From Albugo candida (Eukaryota > Oomycota > Peronosporomycetes > Albuginales > Albuginaceae): a DNA stretch of 64,000 nt. Shown here piece by piece: positions 1 through 15,439 of the stretch. The stretch spans positions 1 to 64,000 of the forward strand of contig CAJNAR010000170.1 in assembly GCA_905220665.1 (NCBI GenBank), written 5' to 3'. The notes below the pieces were generated by a model, which saw only the letters and a list, made by a program, of their open reading frames with translations, had not been told where the DNA came from and made no database searches. Made by a program: the position numbers and the translations under genes. Position 1 is the stretch's first letter. Each line of letters opens with the position of its first letter.

Positions 1-744
1 CTAATGCAAGTGGTTTCGCTGGGGTCAATACATGACACCCCAAAACTCACGTTTCCTGGTCCCTAGTGAAAAAAGGAAAAACACGATGACTGCAAACTTG
101 GGATGGTTGAGTGGTCTACGATCAACGTTAGGACATGCTGTGTTCAGAACCATGATTCTCCCACATAACAATACTGCATATTGAAGCATTAAACATTTTA
201 GACTATCACACAAAGAATGAATGTGCTCCTGACCAGTCTTGCGAGCTACGACTTCGCTCTTTCTTTTTTATATACCTGACAAAAACCAACAGTCGTTTTC
301 TATATGGACGGTAATGAAACATCATATTCAAGACTTAATGTCCTAACATGTGATAACAAAGGAGAACAAAGTAGCCAAGTGCAACAAACTACTTTGCACA
401 ATACACTTGCGTAGAGCAGTTATATAGTTAATTGGATTGACTGATGTTTGAGTCTCTATACGAAATCTAGAAAAAGGTCAGACTCGTTCTATTTTATTTG
501 CAGCTATGCATGGGATCACATAACAGATCAGCGCATCTTCAAGGTCACAAAGACGCGAACATGGTTACACATTTCTTTTCGAAAGGTGACGTGTTTATGA
601 AAGCCTTCTCAGAGAACTTGAGACAGATTGCAGAATTTGGAAATATTCTAATGCAAGTGGTTTCGCTGGGGTCAATACATGACACCCCAAAACTCACGTT
701 TCCTGGTCCCTAGTGAAAAAGGAAAAACACGATGACTGCAAACT

Positions 745-809
745 TGGGATGGTTGAGTGGTCTACGATCAACGTTAGGACATGCTGTGTTCAGAACCATG
801 ATTCTCCCA
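745..809 (+). other. tRNA-like segment present in each full satellite unit (representative)
   Basis: In the first full unit a 5-nt arm TGGGA (745-749) pairs with TCCCA (805-809), enclosing 55 nt. Directly inside is TGGTTGAGTGG (750-760), a full match to the Pol III A-box pattern TRGYNNARNNG. GTTCAGAACC (788-797) matches the B-box pattern GWTCRANNC except for one base. T-runs follow about 100 bases downstream (CTCTTTCTCTTTT, up to ten Ts in some units). No proper D, anticodon or T arm can be folded, so this is not a tRNA. It could be a coincidental or relic internal promoter. Confidence 0.3.
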
Positions 810-3800
810 CATAACAATACTGCATATTGAAGCATTAAACATTTTAGACTATCACACAAAGAATGAATGTGCTCCTGACCAGTCTTGCGAGCTACGACTT
901 CGCTCTTTCTCTTTTATATACCTGACAAAAACCAACAGTCGTTTTCTATATGGACGGTAATGAAACAGCATATTCAAGACTTAATGTCCTAACATGTGAT
1001 AACAAAGGAAAACAAAGTAGCCAAGTGCAACAAACTACTTTGCACAATACACTTGCGTAGAGCAGTTATATTGTTAATTGGATTGTCTGATGTTTGAGTC
1101 TCTATACGAAATCTAGAAAAAGGTCAGACTCGTTCTATTTTATTTGCAGCTATGCATGGGATCACATAACAGATCAGCGCATCTTCAAGGTCACAAAGAC
1201 GCGAACATGCTTACACATTTCTTTTCGAAAGGTGACGTGTTTATGGAAGCTTTCTCAGAGAACTGAGACAGATTGCAGAATTTGGAAATATTCTAATGCA
1301 AGTGGTTTCGCTGGGGTCAATACATGACATCTCAAACTCACGTTTCCTGGTCCGTAGTGAAAAAGGAAAAACACGATGACTGCAAACTTGGGATGGTTGA
1401 GTGGTCTACGATCAACGTTAGGACATGCTGTGTTCAGAACCATGATTCTCCCATATAACAATACTGCATATTGAAGCATTCAACATTTTAGACTATCACA
1501 CAAAGAATGAATGTGCTCCTGACCAGTCTTGCGAGCTACGACTTTGCTCTTTCTCTTTTATATACCTGACAAAAACCAACAGTCGTTTACTATATGGACG
1601 GTAATGAAACATCATATTCAAGACTTAATGTCCTAACATGTGATAACAAAGGAGAACAAAGTAGCCAAGTGCAACAAACTACTTTGCACAATACACTTGC
1701 GTAGAGCAGTTATATAGTTAATTGTATTGACTGATGTTTGAGTCTCTATACGAAATCTAGAAAAAGGTCAGACTCGTTCTATTTTATTTGCAGCTATGCA
1801 TGGGATCACATAACAGATCAGCGCATCTTCAAGGTCACAAAGACGCGAACATGGTTACACATTTCTTTCCGAAAGGTGACGTGTTTATGGAAGCTTCTCA
1901 GAGAACTTGAGACAGATTGCAGAATTTCAGAATGTTCTTATGCAAGTGGTTTCGCTGGGGTCAATACATGACATCTCAAACTCACGTTTCCTGGTCCGTA
2001 GTGAAAAAGGAAAAACACGATGACTGCAAACTTGGGATGGTTGAGTGGTCTACGATCAACGTTAGGACATGCTGTGTTCAGAACCATGATTCTCCCACAT
2101 AACAATACTGCATATTGAAGCATTCAACATTTTAGACTATCACACAAAGAATGAATGTGCTCCTGACCAGTCTTGCGAGCTACGACTTCGCTCTTTCTCT
2201 TTTATATACCTGACAAAAACCAACAGTCGTTTTCTATATGGACGGTAATGAAACAGCATATTCAAGACTTAATGTCCTAACATGTGATAACAAAGGAAAA
2301 CAAAGTAGCCAAGTGCAACAAACTACTTTGCACAATACACTTGCGTAGAGCAGTTATATAGTTAATTGGATTGACTGATGTTTGAGTCTCTATACGAAAT
2401 CTAGAAAAAGGTCAGACTCGTTCTATTTTATTTGCAGCTATGCATGGGATCACATAACAGATCAGCGCATCTTCAAGGTCACAAAGACGCGAACATGGTT
2501 ACACATTTCTTTTCGAAAGGTGACGTGTTTATGAAAGCCTTCTCAGAGAACTTGACACAGATTGCAGAATTTGGAAATATTCTAATGCAAGTGGTTTCGC
2601 TGGGGTCAATACATGACATCTCAAACTCACGTTTCCTGGTCCGTAGTGAAAAAAGGAAAAACACGATGACTGCAAACTTGGGATGGTTGAGTGGTCTACG
2701 ATCAACGTTAGGACATGCTGTGTTCAGAACCATGATTCTCCCATATAACAATACTGCATATTGAAGCATTCAACATTTTAGACTATCACACAAAGAATGA
2801 ATGTGCTCCTGACCAGTCTTGCGAGCTACGACTTCGCTCTTTCTCTTTTATATACCTGACAAAAACCAACAGTCGTTTTCTATATGGACGGTAATGAAAC
2901 AGCATATTCAAGACTTAATGTCCTAACATGTGATAAACAAAGGAAAACAAAGTAGCCAAGTGCAACAAACTACTTTGCACAATACACTTGCGTAGAGCAG
3001 TTATATTGTTAATTGGATTGACTGATGTTTGAGTCTCTATACGAAATCTAGAAAAAGGTCAGACTCGTTCTATTTTATTTGCAGCTATGCATGGGATCAC
3101 ATAACAGATCAGCGCATCTTCAAGGTCACAAAGACGCGAACATGGTTACACATTTCTTTCCGAAAGGTGACGTGTTTATGAAAGCCTTCTCAGAGAACTT
3201 GAGACAGATTGCAGAATTTCAGAATGTTCTTATGCAAGTGGTTTCGCTGGGGTCAATACATGACACCCCAAAACTCATGCTTCCTGGTCCCTAGTGAAAA
3301 AGGAAAAACACGATGACTGCAAACTTGGGATGGTTGAGTGGTCTACGATCAACGTTAGGACATGCTGTGTTCAGAACCATGATTCTCCCACATAACAATA
3401 CTGCATATTGAAGCATTAAACAGTTTAGACTATCACACAAAGAATGAATGTGCCCTGACCAGTCTTGCGAGCTACGACTTCGCTCTTTTTTTTTATATAC
3501 CTGACAAAAACCAACAGTCGTTTTCTATATGGACGGTAATGAAACAGCATATTCAAGACTTAATGTCCTAACATGTGATAAACAAGGAAAACAAAGTAGC
3601 CAAGTGCAACAAACTACTTTGCACAATACACTTGCGTAGAGCAGTTATATAGTTAATTGGATTGACTGATGTTTGAGTCTCTATACGAAATCTAGAAAAA
3701 GGTCAGACTCGTTCTATTTTATTTGCAGCTATGCATGGGATCACATAACAGATCAGCGCATCTTCAAGGTCACAAAGACGCGAACATGCTTACACATTTC

Positions 3801-5650
3801 TTTTCGAAAGGTGACGTGTTTATGGAAGCTTTCTCAGAGAACTTGACACAGATTGCAGAATTTGGAAATATTCTAATGCAAGTGGTTTCGCTGGGGTCAA
3901 TACATGACATCTCAAACTCACGTTTCCTGGTCCGTAGTGAAAAGAAAAACACGATGACTGCAAACTTGGGATGGTTGAGTGGTCTACGATCAACGTTAGG
4001 ACATGCTGTGTTCAGAACCATGATTCTCCCATATAACAATACTGCATATTGAAGCATTCAACATTTTAGACTATCACACAAAGAATGAATGTGCTCCTGA
4101 CCAGTCTTGCGAGCTACGACTTCGCTCTTTCTTTCTTTTATATACCTGACAAAAACCAACAGTCGTTTTCTATGGACGGTAATGAAACAGCATATTCAGA
4201 CTTAATGTCCTAACATGTGATAACAAAGGAGAACAAAGTAGCCAAGTGCAACAAACTACTTTGCACAATACACTTGCGTAGAGCAGTTATATTGTTAATT
4301 GGATTGACTGATGTTTGAGTCTCTATACGAAATCTAGAAAAAGGTCAGACTCGTTCTATTTTATTTGCAGCTATGCATGGGATCACATAACAGATCAGCG
4401 CATCTTAAAGGTCACAAAGACGCGAACATGGTTACACATTTCTTTCCGAAAGGTGACGTGTTTATGAAGCTTCTCAGAGAACTTGAGACAGATTGCAGAA
4501 TTTGGAAATATTCTAATGCAAGTGGTTTCGCTGGGGTCAATACATGACACCCAAACTCACGTTTCCTGGTCCGTAGTGAAAAAGGAAAAACACGATGACT
4601 GCAAACTTGGGATGGTTGAGTGGTCTACGATCAACGTTAGGACATGCTGTGTTCAGAACCATGATTCTCCCACATAACAATACTGCATATTGAAGCATTA
4701 AACATTTTAGACTATCACACAAAGAATGAATGTGCTCCTGACCAGTCTTGCGAGCTACGACTTCGCTCTTTCTCTTTTATATACCTGACAAAAACCAACA
4801 GTCGTTTTCTATATGGACGGTAATGAAACAGCATATTCAAGACTTAATGTCCTAACATGTGATAACAAAGGAAAACAAAGTAGCCAAGTGCAACAAACTA
4901 CTTTGCACAATACACTTGCGTAGAGCAGTTATATAGTTAATTGGATTGACTGATGTTTGAGTCTCTATACGAAATCTAGAAAAAGGTCAGACTCGTTCTA
5001 TTTTATTTGCAGCTATGCATGGGATCACATAACAGATCAGCGCATCTTCAAGGTCACAAAGACGCGAACATGGTTACACATTTCTTTTCGAAAGGTGACG
5101 TGTTTATGAAAGCCTTCTCAGAGAACTTGAGACAGATTGCAGAATTTCAGAATGTTCTTATGCAAGTGGTTTCGCTGGGGTCAATACATGACACCCCAAA
5201 ACTCACGTTTCCTGGTCCCTAGTGAAAAAGGAAAACACGATGACTGCAAACTTGGGATGGTTGAGTGGTCTACGATCAACGTTAGGACATGCTGTGTTCA
5301 GAACCATGATTCTCCCACATTACAATACTGCATATTGAAGCATTAAACATTTTAGACTATCACACAAAGAATGAATGTGCTCCTGACCAGTCTTGCGAGC
5401 TACGACTTCGCTCTTTCTCTTTTATATACCTGACAAAAACCAACAGTCGTTTTCTATATGGACGGTTATGAAACAGCATATTCAAGACTTAATGTCCTAA
5501 CATGTTATAACAAAGGAAAACAAAGTAGCCAAGTGCAACAAACTACTTTGCACGATACACTTGCGTAGAGCAGTTATATAGTTAATTGGATTGACTGATG
5601 TTTGAGTCTCTATACGAAATCTAGAAAAGGTCAGACTCGTTCTATTTTAT

Positions 5651-6608
5651 TTGCAGCTATGCATGGGATCACATAACAGATCAGCGCATCTTCAAGGTCA
5701 CAAAGACGCGAACATGGTTACACATTTCTTTCCGAAAGGTGACGTGTTTATGGAAGCTTTCTCAGAGAACTTGAGACAGATTGCAGAATTTGGAAATATT
5801 CTAATGCAAGTGGTTAGCTGGGGTTTATGAAAGCCTTCTCAGAGAACTTGAGACAGATTGCAGAATTTCAGAATGTTCTTATGCAAGTGGTTTCGCTGGG
5901 GTCAATAGATGACACCCCAAAACTCACGTTTCCTGGTCCCTAGTGAAAAAGGAAAACACGATGACTGCAAACTTGGGATGGTCGAGTGGAATAGATTATC
6001 GGATCTCCAAGGTCACAAAGACGCGAACATCGTTACACATTTCTTTCCGAAAGGTGACGTGTTTATGAAAGCCTTCTCAGAGAACTTGAGACAGATTGCA
6101 GAATTTGGAAATATTCTAATGCAAGTGGTTTCGCTGGGTCAATACATGACACCCCAAAACTCACGTTTCCTGGTCTCTAGTGAAAAAGGAAAAACACGAT
6201 GACTGCAAACTTGGGATGGTTGAGTGGTCTACGATCAACGTTAGGACATGCTGTGTTCAGAACCATATTCTCCACATAACAATACTGCATATTGAAGAAT
6301 TAAACATTTTAGACTATCACACAAAGAATGAATGTGCTCCTGACCAGTCTTGCGAGCTACGACTTCGCTCTTTCTTTTTTATATACCTGACAAAAACCAA
6401 CAGTCGTTTTCTATATGGACGGTAATGAAACATCATATTCAAGACTTAATGTCCTAACATGTGATAACAAAGGAAAACAAAGTAGCCAAGTGCAACAAAC
6501 TACTTTGCACAATACACTTGCGTAGAGCAGTTATATAGTTAATTGGATTGACTGATGTTTGAGTCTCTATACGAAATCTAGAAAAAGGTCAGACTCGTTC
6601 TATTTTAT
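5651..6608. repeat. 958-bp compound satellite unit
   Basis: Between two normal anchors this unit is ~310 bp too long. Reading across it, the first module stops at GTTAGCTGGGG and is joined directly to TTTATGAAAGCC (near 5,813-5,832). It then runs to an insert-less junction GGTCGAGTGGAATAGATTATCGG (near 5,980-6,003), where a second module begins. It is therefore a normal unit carrying one truncated and one complete extra copy of the ~239-bp module, as expected from unequal exchange. Confidence 0.85.
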
Positions 6609-9600
6609 TTGCAGCTATGCATGGGATCACATAACAGATCAGCGCATCTTCAAGGTCACAAAGACGTGAACATGGTTACACATTTCTTTTCGAAAGGTGA
6701 CGTGTTTATGAAAGCCTTCTCAGAGAACTTGAGACAGATTGCAGAATTTCAGATTGTTCTTATGCAAGTGGTTTCGCTGGGGTCAATACATGACACCCCA
6801 AAACTCATGTTTCCTGGTCCCTAGTGAAAAAGGAAAAACACGATGACTGCAAACTTGGGATGGTTGAGTGGTCTACGATCAACGTTAGGACATGCTGTGT
6901 TCAGAACCATGATTCTCCCACATAACAATACTGCATATTGAAGCATTAAACATTTTAGACTATCACACAAAGAATGATTGTGCTCCTGACCAGTCTTGCG
7001 AGCTACGACTTCGCTCTTTCTCTTTTATATACCTGACAAAAACCAACAGTCGTTTTCTATATGGACGGTAATGAAACAGCATATTCAAGACTTAATGTCC
7101 TAACATGTGATAACAAAGGAAAACAAAGTAGCCAAGTGCAACAAACTACTTTGCACAATACACTTGCGTAGAGCAGTTATATAGTTAATTGTATTGACTG
7201 ATGTTTGAGTCTCTATACGAAATCTAGAAAAAGGTCAGACTCGTTCTATTTTATTTGCAGCTATGCATGGGATCACATAACAGATCAGCGCATCTTCAAG
7301 GTCACAAAGACGCGAACATGGTTACACATTTCTTTCCGAAAGGTGACGTGTTTATGAAAGCCTTCTCAGAGAACTTGAGACAGATTGCAGAATTTCAGAA
7401 TGTTCTTATGCAAGTGGTTTCGCTGGGGTCAATACATGACACCCCAAAACTCATGTTTCCTGGTCCCTAGTGAAAAAGGAAAAACACGATGACTGCAAAC
7501 TTGGGATGGTTGAGTGGTCTACGATCAACGTTAGGACATGCTGTGTTCAGAATCATGATTCTCCCACATAACAATACTGCATATTGAAGCATTAAACATT
7601 TTAGACTATCACACAAAGAATGAATGTGCTCCTGACCAGTCTTGCGAGCTACGACTTCGCTCTTTCTCTTTTATATACCTGACAAAAACCAACAGTCGTT
7701 TTCTATATGGACGGTAATGAAACATCATATTCAAGACTTAATGTCCTAACATGTGATAACAAAGGAGAACAAAGTAGCCAAGTGCAACAAACTACTTTGC
7801 ACAATACACTTGCGTAGAGCAGTTATATAGTTAATTGGATTGACTGATGTTTGAGTCTCTATACGAAATCTAGAAAAAGGTCAGACTCGTTCTATTTTAT
7901 TTGCAGCTATGCATGGGATCACATAACAGATCAGCGCATCTTCAAGGTCACAAAGACGCGAACATGGTTACACATTTCTTTTCGAAAGGTGACGTGTTTA
8001 TGAAAGCCTTCTCAGAGAACTTGAGACAGATTGCAGAATTTGGAAATATTCTAATGCAAGTGGTTTCGCTGGGGTCAATACATGACACCCCAAAACTCAC
8101 GTTTCCTGGTCCCTAGTGAAAAAGGAAAAACACGATGACTGCAAACTTGGGATGGTTGAGTGGTCTACGATCAACGTTAGGACATGCTGTGTTCAGAACC
8201 ATGATTCTCCCACATAACAATACTGCATATTGAAGCATTAAACATTTTAGACTATCACACAAAGAATGAATGTGCTCCTGACCAGTCTTGCGAGCTACGA
8301 CTTCGCTCTTTCTCTTTTATATACCTGACAAAAACCAACAGTCGTTTTCTATATGGACGGTAATGAAACAGCATATTCAAGACTTAATGTCCTAACATGT
8401 GATAACAAAGGAAAACAAAGTAGCCAAGTGCAACAAACTACTTTGCACAATACACTTGCGTAGAGCAGTTATATTGTTAATTGGATTGTCTGATGTTTGA
8501 GTCTCTATACGAAATCTAGAAAAAGGTCAGACTCGTTCTATTTTATTTGCAGCTATGCATGGGATCACATAACAGATCAGCGCATCTTCAAGGTCACAAA
8601 GACGCGAACATGCTTACACATTTCTTTTCGAAAGGTGACGTGTTTATGGAAGCTTTCTCAGAGAACTTGACACAGATTGCAGAATTTGGAAATATTCTAA
8701 TGCAAGTGGTTTCGCTGGGGTCAATACATGACATCTCAAACTCACGTTTCCTGGTCCGTAGTGAAAAAGGAAAAACACGATGACTGCAAACTTGGGATGG
8801 TTGAGTGGTCTACGATCAACGTTAGGACATGCTGTGTTCAGAACCATGATTCTCCCACATAACAATACTGCATATTGAAGCATTAAACATTTTAGACTAT
8901 CACACAAAGAATGAATGTGCTCCTGACCAGTCTTGCGAGCTACGACTTCGCTCTTTCTCTTTTATATACCTGACAAAAACCAACAGTCGTTTTCTATATG
9001 GACGGTAATGAAACAGCATATTCAAGACTTAATGTCCTAACATGTGATAACAAAGGAAAACAAAGTAGCCAAGTGCAACAAACTACTTTGCACAATACAC
9101 TTGCGTAGAGCAGTTATATTGTTAATTGGATTGACTGATGTTTGAGTCTCTATACGAAATCTAGAAAAAGGTCAGACTCGTTCTATTTTATTTGCAGCTA
9201 TGCATGGGATCACATAACAGATCAGCGCATCTTCAAGGTCACAAAGACGCGAACATGGTTACACATTTCTTTCCGAAAGGTGACGTGTTTATGAAAGCCT
9301 TCTCAGAGAACTTGAGACAGATTGCAGAATTTCAGAATGTTCTTATGCAAGTGGTTTCGCTGGGGTCAATACATGACACCCCAAAACTCATGTTTCCTGG
9401 TCCCTAGTGAAAAAGGAAAAACACGATGACTGCAAACTTGGGATGGTTGAGTGGTCTACGATCAACGTTAGGACATGCTGTGTTCAGAACCATGATTCTC
9501 CCACATAACAATACTGCATATTGAAGCATTAAGCAGTTTAGACTATCACACAAAGAATGAATGTGCTCCTGACCAGTCTTGCGAGCTACGACTTCGCTCT

Positions 9601-12600
9601 TTTTTTTTTATATACCTGACAAAAACCAACAGTAGTTTTCTATATGGACGGTAATGAAACAGCATATTCAAGACTTAATGTCCTAACATGTGATAAACAA
9701 GGAAAACAAAGTAGCCAAGTGCAACAAACTACTTTGCACAATACACTTGCGTAGAGCAGTTATATTGTTAATTGGATTGACTGATGTTTGAGTCTCTATA
9801 CGAAATCTAGAAAAAGGTCAGACTCGTTCTATTTTATTTGCAGCTATGCATGGGATCACATAACAGATCAGCGCATCTTCAAGGTCACAAAGACGCGAAC
9901 ATGCTTACACATTTCTTTTCGAAAGGTGACGTGTTTATGGAAGCTTTCTCAGAGAACTTGACACAGATTGCAGAATTTGGAAATATTCTAATGCAAGTGG
10001 TTTCGCTGGGGTCAATACATGACATCTCAAACTCACGTTTCCTGGTCCGTAGTGAAAAAGGAAAAACACGATGACTGCAAACTTGGGATGGTTGAGTGGT
10101 CTACGATCAACGTTAGGACATGCTGTGTTCAGAACCATGATTCTCCCATATAACAATACTGCATATTGAAGCATTCAACATTTTAGACTATCACACAAAG
10201 AATGAATGTGCTCCTGACCAGTCTTGCGAGCTACGACTTCGCTCTTTCTCTTTTATATACCTGACAAAAACCAACAGTCGTTTTCTATATGGACGGTAAT
10301 GAAACATCATATTCAAGACTTAATGTCCTAACATGTGATAACAAAGGAAAACAAAGTAGCCAAGTGCAACAAACTACTTTGCACAATACACTTGCGAAGA
10401 GCAGTTATATTGTTAATTGGATTGACTGATGTTTGAGTCTCTATACGAAATCTAGAAAAAGGTCAGACTCGTTCTATTTTATTTGCAGCTATGCATGGGA
10501 TCACATAACAGATCAGCGCATCTTCAAGGTCACAAAGACGCGAACATGGTTACACATTTCTTTTCGAAAGGTGACGTGTTTATGAAAGCCTTCTCAGAGA
10601 ACTTGAGACAGATTGCAGAATTTCAGAATGTTCTTATGCAAGTGGTTTCGCTGGGGTCAATACATGACACCCCAAAACTCATGTTTCCTGGTCCCTAGTG
10701 AAAAAGGAAAAACACGATGACTGCAAACTTGGGATGGTTGAGTGGTCTACGATCAACGTTAGGACATGCTGTGTTCAGAACCATGATTCTCCCACATAAA
10801 ATACTGCATATTGAAGCATTAAACATTTTAGACTATCACACAAAGAATGAATGTGCTCCTGACCAGTCTTGCGAGCTACGACTTCGCTCTTTCTCTTTTA
10901 TATACCTGACAAAAACCAACAGTCGTTTTCTATATGGACGGTAATGAAACATCATATTCAAGACTTAATGTCCTAACATGTGATAACAAAGGAGAACAAA
11001 GTAGCCAAGTGCAACAAACTACTTTGCACAATACACTTGCGTAGAGCAGTTATATAGTTAATTGGATTGACTGATGTTTGAGTCTCTATACGAAATCTAG
11101 AAAAAGGTCAGACTCGTTCTATTTTATTTGCAGCTATGCATGGGATCACATAACAGATCAGCGCATCTTCAAGGTCACAAAGACGCGAACATGGTTACAC
11201 ATTTCTTTCCGAAAGGTGACGTGTTTATGAAAGCCTTCTCAGAGAACTTGAGACAGATTGCAGAATTTCAGAATGTTCTTATGCAAGTGGTTTCGCTGGG
11301 GTCAATACATGACACCCCAAAACTCATGTTTCCTGGTCCCTAGTGAAAAAGGAAAAACACGATGACTGCAAACTTGGGATGGTTGAGTGGTCTACGATCA
11401 ACGTTAGGACATGCTGTGTTCAGAACCATGATTCTCCCACATAACAATACTGCATATTGAAGCATTAAACATTTTAGACTATCACACAAAGAATGAATGT
11501 GCTCCTGACCAGTCTTGCGAGCTACGACTTCGCTCTTTCTCTTTTATATACCTGACAAAAACCAACAGTCGTTTTCTATATGGACGGTAATGAAACATCA
11601 TATTCAAGACTTAATGTCCTAACATGTGATAACAAAGGAGAACAAAGTAGCCAAGTGCAACAAACTACTTTGCACAATACACTTGCGTAGAGCAGTTATA
11701 TAGTTAATTGGATTGACTGATGTTTGAGTCTCTATACGAAATCTAGAAAAAGGTCAGACTCGTTCTATTTTATTTGCAGCTATGCATGGGATCACATAAC
11801 AGATCAGCGCATCTTCAAGGTCACAAAGACGCGAACATGGTTACACATTTCTTTTCGAAAGGTGACGTGTTTATGAAAGCCTTCTCAGAGAACTTGAGAC
11901 AGATTGCAGAATTTGGAAATATTCTAATGCAAGTGGTTTCGCTGGGGTCAATACATGACACCCCAAAACTCACGTTTCCTGGTCCCTAGTGAAAAAGGAA
12001 AAACACGATGACTGCAAACTTGGGATGGTTGAGTGGTCTACGATCAACGTTAGGACATGCTGTGTTCAGAACCATGATTCTCCCACATAACAATACTGCA
12101 TATTGAAGCATTAAACATTTTAGACTATCACACAAAGAATGAATGTGCTCCTGACCAGTCTTGCGAGCTACGACTTCGCTCTTTCTCTTTTATATACCTG
12201 ACAAAAACCAACAGTCGTTTTCTATATGGACGGTAATGAAACAGCATATTCAAGACTTAATGTCCTAACATGTGATAACAAAGGAAAACAAAGTAGCCAA
12301 GTGCAACAAACTACTTTGCACAATACACTTGCGTAGAGCAGTTATATAGTTAATTGGATTGTCTGATGTTTGAGTCTCTATACGAAATCTAGAAAAAGGT
12401 CAGACTCGTTCTATTTTATTTGCAGCTATGCATGGGATCACATAACAGATCAGCGCATCTTCAAGGTCACAAAGACGCGAACATGGTTACACATTTCTTT
12501 TCGAAAGGTGACGTGTTTATGGAAGCTTTCTCAGAGAACTTGAGACAGATTGCAGAATTTGGAAATATTCTAATGCAAGTGGTGAGCTGGGGTCAATACA

Positions 12601-15439
12601 TGACATCTCAAACTCACGTTTCCTGGTCCCTAGTGAAAAAGGAAAAACACGATGACTGCAAACTTGGGATGGTTGAGTGGTCTACGATCAACGTTAGGAC
12701 ATGCTGTGTTCAGAACCATGATTCTCCCATATAACAATACTGCATATTGAAGCATTCAACATTTTAGACTATCACACAAAGAATGAATGTGCTCCTGACC
12801 AGTCTTGCGAGCTACGACTTCGCTCTTTCTCTTTTATATACCTGACAAAAACCAACAGTCGTTTTCTATATGGACGGTAATGAAACAGCATATTCAAGAC
12901 TTAATGTCCTAACATGTGATAACAAAGGAAAACAAAGTAGCCAAGTGCAACAAACTACTTTGCACAATACACTTGCGTAGAGCAGTTATATTGTTAATTG
13001 GATTGACTGATGTTTGAGTCTCTATACGAAATCTAGAAAAAGGTCAGACTCGTTCTATTTTATTTGCAGCTATGCATGGGATCACATAACAGATCAGCGC
13101 ATCTTCAAGGTCACAAAGACGCGAACATGGTTACACATTTCTTTCCGAAAGGTGACGTGTTTATGAAAGCCTTCTCAGAGAACTTGAGACAGATTGCAGA
13201 ATTTCAGAATGTTCTTATGCAAGTGGTTTCGCTGGGGTCAATACATGACACCCCAAAACTCATGTTTCCTGGTCCCTAGTGAAAAAGGAAAAACACGATG
13301 ACTGCAAACTTGGGATGGTTGAGTGGTCTACGATCAACGTTAGGACATGCTGTGTTCAGAACCATGATTCTCCCACATAACAATACTGCATATTGAAGCA
13401 TTAAACAGTTTAGACTATCACACAAAGAATGAATGTGCTCCTGACCAGTCTTGCGAGCTACGACTTCGCTCTTTTTTTTTTATATACCTGACAAAAACCA
13501 ACAGTAGTTTCTATATGGACGGTAATGAAACAGCATATTCAAGACTTAATGTCCTAACATGTGATAAACAAGGAAAACAAAGTAGCCAAGTGCAACAAAC
13601 TACTTTGCACAATACACTTGCGTAGAGCAGTTATATTGTTAATTGGATTGACTGATGTTTGAGTCTCTATACGAAATCTAGAAAAAGGTCAGACTCGTTC
13701 TATTTTATTTGCAGCTATGCATGGGATCACATAACAGATCAGCGCATCTTCAAGGTCACAAAGACGCGAACATGCTTACACATTTCTTTTCGAAAGGTGA
13801 CGTGTTTATGGAAGCTTTCTCAGAGAACTTGACACAGATTGCAGAATTTGGAAATATTCTAATGCAAGTGGTTTCGCTGGGGTCAATACATGACATCTCA
13901 AACTCACGTTTCCTGGTCCGTAGTGAAAAAGGAAAAACACGATGACTGCAAACTTGGGATGGTTGAGTGGTCTACGATCAACGTTAGGACATGCTGTGTT
14001 CAGAACCATGATTCTCCCATATAACAATACTGCATATTGAAGCATTCAACATTTTAGACTATCACACAAAGAATGAATGTGCTCCTGACCAGTCTTGCGA
14101 GCTACGACTTCGCTCTTTCTCTTTTATATACCTGACAAAAACCAACAGTCGTTTTCTATATGGACGGTAATGAAACAGCATATTCAAGACTTAATGTCCT
14201 AACATGTGATAACAAAGGAAAACAAAGTAGCCAAGTGCAACAAACTACTTTGCACAATACACTTGCGTAGAGCAGTTATATTGTTAATTGGATTGACTGA
14301 TGTTTGAGTCTCTATACGAAATCTAGAAAAAGGTCAGACTCGTTCTATTTTATTTGCAGCTATGCATGGGATCACATAACAGATCAGCGCATCTTCAAGG
14401 TCACAAAGACGCGAACATGGTTACACATTTCTTTCCGAAAGGTGACTGTTTATGAAAGCCTTCTCAGAGAACTTGAGACAGATTGCAGAATTTCAGAATG
14501 TTCTTATGCAAGTGGTTTCGCTGGGGTCAATACATGACACCCCAAAACTCATGTTTCCTGGTCCCTAGTGAAAAAGGAAAAACACGATGACTGCAAACTT
14601 GGGATGGTTGAGTGGTCTACGATCAACGTTAGGACATGCTGTGTTCAGAACCATGATTCTCCCACATAACAATACTGCATATTGAAGCATTAAACAGTTT
14701 AGACTATCACACAAAGAATGAATGTGCTCCTGACCAGTCTTGCGAGCTACGACTTCGCTCTTTTTTTTTTATATACCTGACAAAAACCAACAGTAGTTTT
14801 CTATATGGACGGTAATGAAACAGCATATTCAAGACTTAATGTCCTAACATGTGATAAAAAGGAAAACAAAGTAGCCAAGTGCAACAAACTACTTTGCACA
14901 ATACACTTGCGTAGAGCAGTTATATAGTTAATTGTATTGACTGATGTTTGAGTCTCTATACGAAATCTAGAAAAAGGTCAGACTCGTTCTATTTTATTTG
15001 CAGCTATGCATGGGATCACATAACAGATCAGCGCATCTTCAAGGTCACAAAGACGCGAACATGGTTACACATTTCTTTTCGAAAGGTGACGTGTTTATGA
15101 AAGCCTTCTCAGAGAACTTGAGACAGATTGCAGAATTTCAGAATGTTCTTATGCAAGTCGTTTCGCTGGGGCCAATACATGACACCCCAAAACTCACGTT
15201 TCCTGGTCCCTAGTGAAAAAGGAAAAACACGATGACTGCAAACTTGGGATGGTTGAGTGGTCTACGATCAACGTTAGGACATGCTGTGTTCAGAACCATG
15301 ATTCTCCCACATAACAATACTGCATATTGAAGCATTAAACATTTTAGACTATCACACAAAGAATGAATGTGCTCCTGACCAGTCTTGCGAGCTACGACTT
15401 CGCTCTTTCTCTTTTATATACCTGACAAAAACCAACAGT

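Noticed and set aside
480..505. TTTTATTTGCAG in each satellite unit as a 3' splice site of a repeated gene
   Set aside because: It looks like an acceptor, but no consistent donor and coding exon accompanies it, and splicing would not preserve any frame across units.
25..14045. Minus-strand frames (LQYAVLLCGRIMVLNTACPN...) in the satellite
   Set aside because: Antisense shadow of the same repeat; length varies with each unit and there is no domain or start context.
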